From: Chryseobacterium camelliae
GTDB taxonomy: Bacteria; Bacteroidota; Bacteroidia; Flavobacteriales; Weeksellaceae
Direction: 5' to 3'
DNA: 64,000 nt
NCBI RefSeq assembly: GCF_030818575.1
Contig: NZ_JAUTAL010000001.1
Coordinates: forward strand, 496,001-560,000
Below the pieces are notes generated by a model, which was not told the DNA's origin, ran no database searches, and saw only the letters and a program-made list of their open reading frames with translations. The position numbers and the translations under genes were made by a program. Of the stretch, positions 1 to 8,542 are shown one piece after another. Each line of letters begins with the position of its first letter. Position 1 is the first letter of the stretch.

Positions 1-2
1 TG

Positions 3-755
3 GAATCTCCTAAACAGGGTGCTACCCTTTATTCCAATCTACAGAATGTGGCAGCATGGCAGTACCAGAGAAATCTTGATAAAGTAGGGAAGCCGGTAGA
101 TAAAACCGAATGGGGAATGACACCTCAGACCGTAAATGCATACTACAGCGGATCTAACAACGAAATTGTATTCCCTGCTGCCATTCTTCAGCCGCCGTTC
201 TATAATCCTAAGGCAGATGCCGCCGTGAACTTCGGGGGAATTGGTGCTGTAATCGGGCATGAAATTTCCCATGGGTTTGACGACAGCGGTTCCAGGTTTG
301 ACGGCGACGGAAACCTGAATAACTGGTGGACAGATGCAGACCGCAAGAACTTCGATGCCAAAGTAGGACAGCTTGCTGCCCAATACAGCCAGTATGAGCC
401 GGTAAAAGGAAGCTTTGTCAACGGTAAGTTTACCAGTGGGGAAAATATCGGCGACTTAGGAGGAGTAGCTGTAGCATATGATGCTTTGCAGATGTATCTG
501 AAGGACCACGGAAACCCTGGACCGATCAGCGGGTTTACTCAGGACCAAAGGTTTTTCATGAGCTGGGCAACGGTGTGGAGAACCAAATCCACAGACCAGT
601 ACATGGTGAACCAGGTAAAGACCGATCCGCATTCACCGGGAGTTTTCAGGGCATATGGACCATTGGTGAACCAGGATTCGTTCATCAAGGCCTTCGATAT
701 CAAACCGGGAGACAAAATGTACAAGGCTCCTGAGGAAAGGATAAAAATCTGGTAG
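3..755 (+). CDS. M13 family zinc metallopeptidase, C-terminal part (gene begins before the window)
   Basis: This is the catalytic end of a neprilysin/PepO-type (M13) zinc peptidase, normally an exported or periplasmic oligopeptidase. The frame is open from base 3, so the start lies outside the window. The zinc motif HEISH is at 258-272. The third ligand motif ENIGD is at 441-455, in the family's usual order and spacing. The substrate-binding NAYY motif precedes them near 135-146. The protein ends in IKIW; M13 enzymes normally end in a short aromatic motif such as C-x-x-W. A strong hairpin terminator follows, so it is not co-transcribed with tssB. Family assignment is secure; the substrate is unknown. 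Confidence 0.95.
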   Translation, partial: ESPKQGATLYSNLQNVAAWQYQRNLDKVGKPVDKTEWGMTPQTVNAYYSGSNNEIVFPAAILQPPFYNPKADAAVNFGGIGAVIGHEISHGFDDSGSRFDGDGNLNNWWTDADRKNFDAKVGQLAAQYSQYEPVKGSFVNGKFTSGENIGDLGGVAVAYDALQMYLKDHGNPGPISGFTQDQRFFMSWATVWRTKSTDQYMVNQVKTDPHSPGVFRAYGPLVNQDSFIKAFDIKPGDKMYKAPEERIKIW

Positions 756-780
756 GAACTTACCTGAATAAATTAAAATA

Positions 781-808
781 AAAACGCATCGCACTGATGC
801 GTTTTTTT
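781..808 (+). terminator. Rho-independent terminator after the M13 peptidase gene
   Basis: A perfect 10-bp stem (AAAACGCATC / GATGCGTTTT) with a 5-base loop runs straight into a T tract, 26 bases after the stop codon. Confidence 0.9.
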
Positions 809-1011
809 ATTAATTTTTCATAGTTTAGTGATCGTATAAAAGCATCTGTGGTTAATAGAGCACATTAATTATCAGGAATATCCAATAAAAACCTTTCACA
901 AAATTTTGTATGTTACAGTTTTTTTATAAATTTAAACATTGGATTGGTCAATTATTTGATTCAGATAAAACCGGTCTACACCAAAATAAGAAATCTCAAA
1001 ATAACAATAAT

Positions 1012-1458
1012 ATGGCAATGTTTAATTACGGCGTTGGCGGAAACGAGGTAAAGGTAGATGCTAACGAAGCTATTCAGCAAATACAGGAGAATAAAACAAT
1101 GATTGTAAGCCAGCTTACAACAGAAGAATCCTATACTCCCGAAATCGTAACAGGGTTAAAAACCGTGGAAGACGTCTTCAGACACTTTCAGCCTACTGTA
1201 GCAGTACAGCACGAAACGGCAGATGGCGATGTGGTGGAAGAGGAATTCCGTTTTCAGAACCTTGGAGACTTCACTCCCAAAAATCTTACCCAAAACTCAG
1301 AATATCTTCAGAAGCTGAGCATGGAACAGGAGCAGTACAACAAAATTGTGCGCCAGCTTAAAACGAATAAAATCCTTCGCAATATGCTGGAGAATGAGCA
1401 GACCAGGGCTGCTTTTGTAGAAGTACTGAAAGAAGTGGCACAAGAACTTGAAAAATAA
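1012..1458 (+). CDS. tssB: Type VI secretion contractile sheath small subunit TssB (T6SSiii type)
   Basis: This is the small sheath protein that co-assembles with TssC around the Hcp tube in the Bacteroidota type VI system. The 148-residue product starts MAMFNYGVGG and has the expected TssB size. It ends in a helical, charged segment (KTNKILRNMLENEQTRAAF) typical of TssB. An in-frame ATG at 910 would add 34 residues rich in Lys and Asn that do not look like TssB, so 1012 is preferred. tssC follows after 21 bases. A perfect 12-bp palindrome, ACAAAATTTTGT, lies at 898-909 upstream. Assignment rests on the sequence and on tssC next door. Confidence 0.85.
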   Translation: MAMFNYGVGGNEVKVDANEAIQQIQENKTMIVSQLTTEESYTPEIVTGLKTVEDVFRHFQPTVAVQHETADGDVVEEEFRFQNLGDFTPKNLTQNSEYLQKLSMEQEQYNKIVRQLKTNKILRNMLENEQTRAAFVEVLKEVAQELEK

Positions 1459-1479
1459 CCTAAAGACCCCAACACAATC

Positions 1480-2841
1480 ATGGATAGTAAATTACAGGCA
1501 GCAGAAAGCCAGCAACAGGGCCAACAGCAGCACTCAGCACAACAGAAAGGGAACGCACTTGCGGAACTCAATAAAATAGGCGGATTCGGATTCGTAGAAT
1601 CTGTAGTGGACGGGATCGCCAATATGAACCCTACCAGAAAAGCCCGAAAAGAAATTTTCCTTAACGACAGCAATAAAGCTGACGAAAGAAAAGAACTGCT
1701 TCAGAAAATAAACCTCTGGGTAAGCCTTCTGGAAGGCAATGAATCAGCCGACGCTATGGCTGAAACCTGCAAAAACAAAGCACAGCAGGCAGATCAGAGC
1801 CTGAAAAGGAATCTTAAAAATACACTGGATGCTGTCCGTATGCTGGAAACCAACTACAGGACTGTAGCGCAGTTTTATAAAAATACCGAACTCGACAAAG
1901 TGGATAATGTGAGCATCGTGAATGCCAGCATTGACCAGGTTTCAGACCTGGACAATCCGATCTTCATCGAGGCTATCGGCGAAGAATTCAAAAATTACTA
2001 TGACCGCCTGGATCTGAGGGATAACTATTCCATTCTGGCCATCCCGGGATATCTGGGATCCAACAAAGTGGTTGAAAAATGGGCCAAGATCTGTAATGAG
2101 AACAAAGTGATGATGGTAACGGATTTTGCCAACCTTGACAAACCGGATGATGTGGTAGACCTTTTCCATTCTGCTAACCTTACCGGCGGAGAGCTGCACA
2201 GAAGTAACGTCATTATGACCTGCAACTGGCTCGTAGGCCGTGGAAAAGCAGAAGAGGTGGGAGAAGAGGAAAACGTAGAGCTTCCGCCATCTACATCACT
2301 TGCCGGGAAAATCCATAAAACCCTGATGTCACAGGTGGCTGCGGGTAAAAAACACGGAAACATCAATGAAGTGGATGCCGTGAAATTTGAGCTTAAGAAA
2401 AGTGAGATTTCCCAGCTTGAAAAAATGGGATTGGTTCCGATGGTCAATGAATATGGTAAAATCATGGCATTCTCTGCCAAAACCCTGTTCACCGGAGACA
2501 ATATCGGTCTTCAGACTTATTCCGTAGTCCGTGTATTTGATTACGTAACCAAAGTACTTCTTGATTTCCTCAACAGAAGAGCCTTCGAAAACTGGAATGC
2601 GAGAAATGAGGACGACCTGAGAAGACAGATCGTCACCTTCCTGGACGGTATCAAAGGTCCTGATAAACTGATTGAAAAATTCAAGATCGTACGTTTTGAG
2701 CAGGATAAAGTGAATAAAGACAGAGTATGGCTGGATATCCGTCTTACCCCGTATTTCCCTACCAAAAGTTTCGTTATTAAACTGGACGGACATAAAGGAG
2801 ATGATGGTAACGAATGGGATGCAGAATATACACAGGATTAA
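1480..2841 (+). CDS. tssC: Type VI secretion contractile sheath large subunit TssC (T6SSiii type)
   Basis: This is the large sheath subunit of the Bacteroidota T6SS (DUF5458-type TssC). At 453 residues it has the normal length. A Gln-rich N-terminal tail of about 25 residues precedes the sheath domain. The C-terminal half has the VRVFDYVTKVLLDFLNRRAF helix and the TPYFPTKSFVIKLDG strand region that form the sheath core. It would pair with TssB to form the contracting tubule in the cytoplasm. It is followed by a terminator, so tssB-tssC is a two-gene unit. No baseplate, membrane-complex, Hcp or ClpV gene is in this window. Confidence 0.9.
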   Translation: MDSKLQAAESQQQGQQQHSAQQKGNALAELNKIGGFGFVESVVDGIANMNPTRKARKEIFLNDSNKADERKELLQKINLWVSLLEGNESADAMAETCKNKAQQADQSLKRNLKNTLDAVRMLETNYRTVAQFYKNTELDKVDNVSIVNASIDQVSDLDNPIFIEAIGEEFKNYYDRLDLRDNYSILAIPGYLGSNKVVEKWAKICNENKVMMVTDFANLDKPDDVVDLFHSANLTGGELHRSNVIMTCNWLVGRGKAEEVGEEENVELPPSTSLAGKIHKTLMSQVAAGKKHGNINEVDAVKFELKKSEISQLEKMGLVPMVNEYGKIMAFSAKTLFTGDNIGLQTYSVVRVFDYVTKVLLDFLNRRAFENWNARNEDDLRRQIVTFLDGIKGPDKLIEKFKIVRFEQDKVNKDRVWLDIRLTPYFPTKSFVIKLDGHKGDDGNEWDAEYTQD

Positions 2842-2860
2842 CTTACCGATACATACAATT

Positions 2861-2888
2861 AAAACCGATGCCTGGGTGTCGGTTTTTT
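2861..2888 (+). terminator. Rho-independent terminator after tssC
   Basis: Stem AAAACCGA / TCGGTTTT with a 10-base loop, followed by T residues, about 20 bases after the tssC stop. Confidence 0.8.
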
Positions 2889-2898
2889 CTATCCCGTT

Positions 2899-3375
2899 AT
2901 GAAAATCAGCATTAAAAAAAATATGTTCAGAAGCATTCTGCCGGTATTTTGCGCCGCTTTCTTCACCGGTTGCGAAAAAGAATACCGCAGGCCGGACCAT
3001 TACAAAGTTGACCTTTTTGCAGACGAAAGACAGGAGGGAAAAGCTTATGTGATGGATAGAAAAGAATGTTTTGATAACAGTGACATGGTCATCAGTTCAT
3101 CCGCATTAAAACTTACAGACAGTTCAAAGGGTAGAGGGAAACCCGTATTCATTTATAAAATCAACAGCGGTGAGCTGCTTAAAACGACCAGGGATTCCGT
3201 AGTGGAATATCCGCTGGAATTTATTTCCCCCCAGAAACTGAAGTTTAGAAAAGACTCTTCTGTATATGTCTACCTTAAAAAACTGGAAGGATATAGATTT
3301 CTGGCCAAGGAAAAAAATCTTAAATACCAGTGGCTGAGAGGTGCCTCCGTATACTCCGTTCAGAAAGATAAATAG
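2899..3375 (+). CDS. Small lipoprotein of unknown function next to tssC
   Basis: I do not recognise a named family. The 158-residue product has a basic N-terminus, a hydrophobic stretch and a lipobox ending FFTGC with Cys25 as the lipidation site. An internal ATG at 2923 (residue 9) is an alternative start that keeps the signal peptide. The mature part is charged and predicted beta-rich, with no catalytic motif visible. Its position after tssC makes a T6SSiii accessory lipoprotein (TssQ-like) conceivable. The terminator between the two genes and the lack of a recognised motif leave that as a guess. Confidence 0.6.
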   Translation: MKISIKKNMFRSILPVFCAAFFTGCEKEYRRPDHYKVDLFADERQEGKAYVMDRKECFDNSDMVISSSALKLTDSSKGRGKPVFIYKINSGELLKTTRDSVVEYPLEFISPQKLKFRKDSSVYVYLKKLEGYRFLAKEKNLKYQWLRGASVYSVQKDK

Positions 3376-3377
3376 CG

Positions 3378-3385
3378 TATCTTTG
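3378..3385 (+). promoter_or_regulatory. Bacteroidota -7 promoter box for mutY
   Basis: TATCTTTG matches the Bacteroidota primary sigma -7 consensus TAnnTTTG. It lies just past the lipoprotein stop and 28 bases before the proposed mutY start. No clear -33 TTG was found at standard spacing. Confidence 0.6.
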
Positions 3386-3412
3386 CACCCTTAATTTAGA
3401 TTACTTCAGCTG

Positions 3413-4447
3413 TTGGAACATCAAAACAGAATTTCAGAATTTCTCCATGTAGGAAACAAGCTGCTCAGCTGGTATAAGAAAAATGCGAGAGACCTCCCTT
3501 TTAGGCAGACCCGGGATCCGTACAAGATCTGGATCTGCGAAATCGTTTTTCAGCAAACCAGGATCAGCCAGGGCCTGAACCATTATAATAATTTTATCAG
3601 CCGTTTTCCGGATGTGCAGACTCTTGCGGCGGCAGATGAGAATGAAGTCCTGTTGTACTGGAAAGGCCTGGGTTACTATTCACGGGCGATCAATATCCAC
3701 AAGGCGGCACAGCAGGTCATGGATGATTACCATGGCATTTTTCCTTCGGAATATGAGGAGATCATGAAGCTTAAAGGCGTGGGAAAATATACCGCAGCGG
3801 CCATTTCCAGCATTTGCTTTAATGGTAAAATGCCTGCCGTTGACGGCAATTTTTACCGTGTTTTGAGCCGGCTTTTTGCGGATGACTATGATATCTCCGG
3901 TTCCGGTGCATTTGCCTATTTTTCAGAATTGTCAAAGCTCATCATGCCCGATAATGTCGGGGATTTTAACCAGGCAATGATGGACCTGGGTTCGGAAATA
4001 TGCAAGCCTAAAAATCCGTTGTGTCATAGCTGTCCGGTCAGCGAAGACTGCCTGGCCTATTCACTCGGTAAAGTATCCGAATTTCCTGTAAAGACTAAAA
4101 AAGTAAAAACGGAAAACCTTCAGCTCAGGTATTACTTTGTGCACAGGAACGGACATTTCCTCATTCAGCAACGCAAAGATGACTTTATCTGGAAAAAACT
4201 TTTTGAATTCCCTCCGGAAATTCCCGAGGAGTTTGAGAAGTATATCGTAGGACTACAGATCATCGGCCATAAGCTTACCCATAAAAATCTATGTATAGAA
4301 ATCTATGAAGTGGAAATTACTTCAGACGAAGCATGGGACAGTTTTATTGCAGAAAACGGATATATGGTAACGGATGTGGAAGCTTCGCATGAAAAATCAT
4401 TTCCCAAACCTTTAGAAACATATATTCAAAAGTGGCTGAGAGCCTGA
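3413..4447 (+). CDS. mutY: A/G-specific adenine DNA glycosylase MutY
   Basis: MutY removes adenine mispaired with 8-oxoguanine in base excision repair. The 344-residue product has the catalytic Glu43 in the WICEIVFQQT motif and the helix-hairpin-helix GVGKYTAA near 122-129. The catalytic Asp144 is in VDGNFYRVL. The 4Fe-4S ligands Cys197, Cys204, Cys207 and Cys213 follow. A NUDIX-like 8-oxoG recognition domain follows from about 230. The start is TTG at 3413: an in-frame stop lies at 3392-3394 and there is no ATG before the conserved domain. gldD follows immediately, as in other Flavobacteriia where mutY and gld genes are neighbours. Confidence 0.95.
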   Translation: MEHQNRISEFLHVGNKLLSWYKKNARDLPFRQTRDPYKIWICEIVFQQTRISQGLNHYNNFISRFPDVQTLAAADENEVLLYWKGLGYYSRAINIHKAAQQVMDDYHGIFPSEYEEIMKLKGVGKYTAAAISSICFNGKMPAVDGNFYRVLSRLFADDYDISGSGAFAYFSELSKLIMPDNVGDFNQAMMDLGSEICKPKNPLCHSCPVSEDCLAYSLGKVSEFPVKTKKVKTENLQLRYYFVHRNGHFLIQQRKDDFIWKKLFEFPPEIPEEFEKYIVGLQIIGHKLTHKNLCIEIYEVEITSDEAWDSFIAENGYMVTDVEASHEKSFPKPLETYIQKWLRA

Positions 4448-4479
4448 AATTTGTCCTCTTAAATCTGAAATCTAATTTG

Positions 4480-4487
4480 TACTTTTG
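4480..4487 (+). promoter_or_regulatory. -7 promoter box immediately before gldD
   Basis: TACTTTTG fits TAnnTTTG. Its final G is only five bases before the gldD ATG, so transcription from it would start at or next to the start codon. Confidence 0.5.
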
Positions 4488-4491
4488 CAAA

Positions 4492-5049
4492 ATGATTAAA
4501 AACATCATTTTTATTTTCGTTTCGGCACTTCTGATATCCTGCGGGAAAGACCCGGTCCCTAAACCCAGCGGTGAACTGCGCCTGGAATATCCGGCCCCGA
4601 AATATCAGAAATTTGAAAACAATTGTGCTTATACCTTCGAATATTCAGATTTTGCCAGAATTACCAATGCCAAAAAGCCATGCTGGTATTACCTGAACTA
4701 TCCGAAGATGAAAGCGAAAATTTTCGTGACCTACTATCCGATTAAAAATGATTTTGCAGATCACATCCGTGAAGCAGAGAAGATGGTTTATGAACATACC
4801 GTTAAAGCGAGTGCCATCGATACCAAATCTTTCGAATATCCGGACAGAAAAGTATACGGCAATTTTTACGAGCTGAAAGGGCAGACTGCCTCCAACCTTC
4901 AGTTTTATGTGACGGACAGCACCAGGCATTTCGTCACCGCATACCTATATTTCAATTCCAGGCCGAAGCCGGATTCTCTGGCACCTGCAGTGGACTATAT
5001 CAAAAAAGATATGAAACACCTGCTGGATACCTTTGAATGGAAAAACTGA
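4492..5049 (+). CDS. gldD: Gliding motility lipoprotein GldD
   Basis: GldD is an inner-membrane or periplasmic lipoprotein required with the other Gld proteins for the type IX secretion/gliding machinery. The 185-residue product has a short signal peptide and lipobox LLISC with Cys17 lipidated. It is followed by the GldD hallmark region GELRLEYPAPKYQ. The ORF can be extended to an ATG at 4432 inside mutY. Start 4492 is chosen because it gives a proper lipoprotein signal and follows a -7 box. mutY directly precedes it. ssb and gldE, which I recall as neighbours in Flavobacterium, are not here. Confidence 0.85.
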   Translation: MIKNIIFIFVSALLISCGKDPVPKPSGELRLEYPAPKYQKFENNCAYTFEYSDFARITNAKKPCWYYLNYPKMKAKIFVTYYPIKNDFADHIREAEKMVYEHTVKASAIDTKSFEYPDRKVYGNFYELKGQTASNLQFYVTDSTRHFVTAYLYFNSRPKPDSLAPAVDYIKKDMKHLLDTFEWKN

Positions 5050-5079
5050 TTTACTTTTAATAATACTTTGAAAAAAAAT

Positions 5080-6003
5080 ATGAAACTTTTAGTTGTAGGA
5101 AGTGTTGCATTCGATGCAATCGAAACGCCATTTGGGAAAACCGATAAGATTTTAGGAGGGGCTGCCACGTATATCGGTATTACTTCATCCGTTTTAGGCG
5201 TAAAATCCGGAATCGTTTCTGTAGTTGGAGGGGATTTCCCGCAGGAATACCTGGACATGTTTACCGGAAGGGATATCAATATTGAGGGAATCGAAATCGT
5301 AAAAGAAGGGAAGACATTCTTCTGGGCTGGAAAATACCACAACGACCTGAATACAAGAGATACACTGGCCACCGAAGTGAATGTACTGGAAAACTTTGAT
5401 CCTAAGATTCCGGATTCCATGCAGGATTCAGAAATCCTGTTGTTAGGGAACCTTCACCCCGGCGTGCAGCTTTCCGTACTGGAAAAAATGAATCAGCGTC
5501 CTAAGCTGGTTATCCTAGATACCATGAATTTCTGGATGGATACTGCGTGGGATATTTTAATGGAGATGATTGCAAAAACCGATGTGATCACCATTAATGA
5601 TGAAGAGGCAAGACAGCTTTCCGGTGAGTATTCATTGGTAAAAGCTGCAAAAAAGATCCATGAAATGGGTCCTGAATATGTTATCATTAAAAAAGGGGAG
5701 CACGGAGCTCTGCTGTTCCATGACCACAAGGTATTTGCGATCCCCGCACTGCCACTGGAAGAGGTCTTCGATCCAACCGGAGCCGGAGATACTTTCGCAG
5801 GAGGTTTTGCCGCTTATCTGGCTAAAAAAGGCAAAGTGGATTTTGAAACCATGAAATCCGCATTGATCGTAGGATCTGCCATGGCTTCTTATACGGTAGA
5901 GAAATTCGGGACTGAACGTATCCAGGAAGTTAGTGAAGCTGATATGTTCAGCAGGCTGAGACAGTTTAAGGAGTTGACAACCTTTGATATGGAACTTCAG
6001 TAA
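5080..6003 (+). CDS. PfkB-family carbohydrate/nucleoside kinase
   Basis: This is a ribokinase-like (PfkB) ATP-dependent kinase of about 307 residues. The N-terminal beta strand LLVVGSVAFDAIETPFG and the glycine pair in ILGGAATY are typical sugar-binding elements. The C-terminal signature DPTGAGDTFAGG at 231-242 contains the catalytic Asp. Start ATG 5080 is preferred over TTG 5068, which would add MKKN. The substrate cannot be read from sequence. It sits alone between gldD and the SurA-like gene on the same strand. Confidence 0.88.
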   Translation: MKLLVVGSVAFDAIETPFGKTDKILGGAATYIGITSSVLGVKSGIVSVVGGDFPQEYLDMFTGRDINIEGIEIVKEGKTFFWAGKYHNDLNTRDTLATEVNVLENFDPKIPDSMQDSEILLLGNLHPGVQLSVLEKMNQRPKLVILDTMNFWMDTAWDILMEMIAKTDVITINDEEARQLSGEYSLVKAAKKIHEMGPEYVIIKKGEHGALLFHDHKVFAIPALPLEEVFDPTGAGDTFAGGFAAYLAKKGKVDFETMKSALIVGSAMASYTVEKFGTERIQEVSEADMFSRLRQFKELTTFDMELQ

Positions 6004-6062
6004 ATCCCTCTTTTTTAAGAAATATTTATAATAAAAAATTAAGTGTAATTCGTTAAGAATTC

Positions 6063-6070
6063 TAAATTTG
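6063..6070 (+). promoter_or_regulatory. -7 promoter box for the SurA-like gene
   Basis: TAAATTTG matches TAnnTTTG, 20 bases before the ATG at 6091. Confidence 0.6.
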
Positions 6071-6090
6071 CAACTTGTTAAAATAATACA

Positions 6091-7458
6091 ATGATAAATA
6101 GACTAAAAGTCACTTTCCTGTTCGGAATTTTCATGATGCTGTTCTCAGCCTCAATGAATGCCCAGCTGAAACAGGGAGAACTTGTGGATGGTATTGCAGC
6201 GGTAATAGGGAATGAGATCGTCCTGGAATCTGACGTTAATGAGCAGATGAATTACGCAAAGCAGCAGGGTGCTTCCAATATAGATAAATGCGAATTCCTG
6301 GAAAACCTCCTGAACAATAAGCTCCTGGTATACGAGGCCAAAAAGGATACCCTGATTGAAAACCGTTCCGCGGCAATTAAAGAGCAGGCGAACGCCAAAT
6401 ACAGCCAGATGCTTTCCCAGTTCCCGGATGAAAAATCCATGCTGGCCGCTTATAAATTCAGGACCGCCTACGAAATGAAGAATGCAATCGAAAAGATTGA
6501 TACCGATACCTATTACGGGCAGGCCAAATACCAGAGAATCACAGATAAGGCAGACGTAACCCCGAATGAGGTGACGGATTTCTACAATATGTATAAAATG
6601 CAGCTGCCGGAAATCAAGGATGAGGTATCATTAGGGCAGATCATGATGTTCCCGAAGCTTACGGAAGCCCATAAGCAGGAACTGATCGATAAGCTTAAAA
6701 AAATCAAGCAGGACATCCAGGGAGGAGAAACGTTTGAGAGCCAGGCCAGAATATATTCCGAAGATCCGGGTTCCGCATCAAACGGAGGACTGATGAAGAA
6801 TATCTCCAAAGGACAGATGGTAAAGCCTTTTGAGGCAGCAGCACTGAACCTTCAGGAGGGTGAGATTTCAGACCCGGTAGAGTCTGAATTCGGGTACCAC
6901 ATCATTCAGCTGGTTAAAAAATCAGGGAAGATGTATGATGCAAGGCATATCCTGCTTCTTGCTACGCCTACTGATGAAGAGGTGGCTACAGCGAAAAAGA
7001 AGCTTGACAGTATCAGGACGCTTATCTTAGACGGTAAAATGACATTCAAAGATGCCGCATTTAAGTTTTCAGATGATAAAAGGACCAAATTCAATGCGGG
7101 ACTGATTCCCGGAGCAGATGGTTCCAGCAAGATAGAAAAAGAAACGATTCCGGGAACCATCAGCTATGAGCTTGCCGGACTGAACAAAAATGATATTACG
7201 ACTGCTTTTGAAGATATGGATGAAAGAAAAAGGAAAGTAGTGAAGATCGTTAAGATTGAAGATGTGATCCCGGCCCACCAGATTACCCTGGAAACCGATT
7301 ATGACAGGATCAAGCAGATGGCCCTTAACAAAAAGAAAAGCGAAATGGTTGAGAAATACGTCAACAAACAGCTTCCTACAACCTTTATCTCCATCGATGG
7401 GCGTTACGACTCCTGCAACTTTAAGGGAGACTGGAAAAAAGAATCCATCAAAAAATAA
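6091..7458 (+). CDS. SurA-like periplasmic peptidyl-prolyl isomerase with two parvulin domains
   Basis: This is a periplasmic chaperone/PPIase expected to help fold outer-membrane proteins. The 455-residue product has a signal peptide ending near MNAQ. An N-terminal SurA-type chaperone domain follows (about 30-160, starting with VDGIAAVIGNEIVLESDV). Two parvulin rotamase domains follow: the first at about 170-285 (SLGQIMMF ... FGYHIIQLV), the second at about 290-370 (ARHILL ... AGLIPGADG). This is the SurA layout. It has its own -7 box and a strong terminator, so it is probably monocistronic. Confidence 0.9.
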   Translation: MINRLKVTFLFGIFMMLFSASMNAQLKQGELVDGIAAVIGNEIVLESDVNEQMNYAKQQGASNIDKCEFLENLLNNKLLVYEAKKDTLIENRSAAIKEQANAKYSQMLSQFPDEKSMLAAYKFRTAYEMKNAIEKIDTDTYYGQAKYQRITDKADVTPNEVTDFYNMYKMQLPEIKDEVSLGQIMMFPKLTEAHKQELIDKLKKIKQDIQGGETFESQARIYSEDPGSASNGGLMKNISKGQMVKPFEAAALNLQEGEISDPVESEFGYHIIQLVKKSGKMYDARHILLLATPTDEEVATAKKKLDSIRTLILDGKMTFKDAAFKFSDDKRTKFNAGLIPGADGSSKIEKETIPGTISYELAGLNKNDITTAFEDMDERKRKVVKIVKIEDVIPAHQITLETDYDRIKQMALNKKKSEMVEKYVNKQLPTTFISIDGRYDSCNFKGDWKKESIKK

Positions 7459-7462
7459 TAAT

Positions 7463-7495
7463 AAAAAAACCTTCAGACTTCCTGAAGGTTTTTTT
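7463..7495 (+). terminator. Rho-independent terminator after the SurA-like gene
   Basis: Stem CCTTCAG / CTGAAGG flanked by runs of A and T, 5-base loop, T tract. Confidence 0.92.
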
Positions 7496-7552
7496 ATGCC
7501 TAAAATTCAGATCCCGCTTCCTGAAAACTTCTGTTTTTAGTATTTTTACGTC

Positions 7553-8542
7553 ATGAGTAATTTTATAGATTTTAATTCAGCTAAAAAATTTCACGATATG
7601 CAGCAGGAACGCAATAGGGTCACCGCACTTTTTAACATACAATATCCCATCATACAGGCGGGGATGATCTGGCATTCCGGATGGAGGCTGGCATCTGCCG
7701 TATCCAATTGCGGAGGTTTAGGCCTGATAGGCGCAGGAAGCATGTATCCTGATGTTTTACGGGAGAATATCCGCAAATGCAGGCTGGCTACCGATAAGCC
7801 TTTCGGGGTGAACGTACCCATGCTATACCCGAATATGGAGGAAGTCATCAACATCATCCTGGAAGAAGGTGTGAAGATTGTCTTTACTTCGGCAGGAAAT
7901 CCTAAAACCTACACTGAAACCCTCCAGAAAGAAGGCCTCAAAGTGGCGCATGTGGTTTCTTCCACAAAATTTGCCGTTAAATGTGAAGATGCCGGAGTAG
8001 ACGCTATTGTTGCTGAAGGATTTGAAGCGGGCGGCCATAACGGAAGGGATGAGACCACTACGTTCTGCCTGATCCCGAATGTGAAGAAGCATATATCAAA
8101 GCCCCTGATTGCTGCAGGCGGAATCGCTCTGGGTGCCCAGATGAAAGCGGCTATGATCCTAGGGGCCGATGGCGTACAGATCGGGTCCCGCTTTGCGGCT
8201 ACCGTTGAAGCCAGTGCCCATGACACCTGGAAAAAGAAAATTACCGAACTTCAGGAAGGGGATACCCATCTTACCCTGAAAGAACTCGCCCCGGTAAGGA
8301 TGGTCAAAAATAAATTCTTTAATGAGCTGGAGGATATTTATGCCACCGGAAGGAATACCGAGGCTTTAATTACGGCTTTAGGACGTGCCAGGGCCAAACG
8401 CGGAATGTTTGAAGGTGATATGGAGGAAGGAGAACTGGAAATCGGGCAGGTTTCCGCCCTGATTGATGATGTACTTCCTGTAGAAACTGTTTTCAATACT
8501 CTGTTGAAGGAATTTGACGAAGCCAGGATGCCGTCTTTTTAA
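7553..8542 (+). CDS. Nitronate monooxygenase / FabK-like FMN oxidoreductase
   Basis: This is an FMN-dependent TIM-barrel enzyme of the 2-nitropropane dioxygenase family, whose members detoxify nitronates or act as enoyl-ACP reductases. The 329-residue product shows the N-terminal PIIQAGMIW element. The conserved AEGFEAGGHNG motif carries the catalytic-type His. The phosphate-binding LIAAGGIALG and LGADGVQIGSRF motifs follow. The stop overlaps the next gene's ATG (TAATG), indicating translational coupling with the hydrolase. Nitronate oxidation and enoyl reduction cannot be told apart here. Confidence 0.85.
   Translation: MSNFIDFNSAKKFHDMQQERNRVTALFNIQYPIIQAGMIWHSGWRLASAVSNCGGLGLIGAGSMYPDVLRENIRKCRLATDKPFGVNVPMLYPNMEEVINIILEEGVKIVFTSAGNPKTYTETLQKEGLKVAHVVSSTKFAVKCEDAGVDAIVAEGFEAGGHNGRDETTTFCLIPNVKKHISKPLIAAGGIALGAQMKAAMILGADGVQIGSRFAATVEASAHDTWKKKITELQEGDTHLTLKELAPVRMVKNKFFNELEDIYATGRNTEALITALGRARAKRGMFEGDMEEGELEIGQVSALIDDVLPVETVFNTLLKEFDEARMPSF

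Noticed and set aside
910..1011. N-terminal extension of TssB from ATG 910
   Set aside because: The extra 34 residues are unlike TssB and the family-like start MAMFNYG is at 1012.
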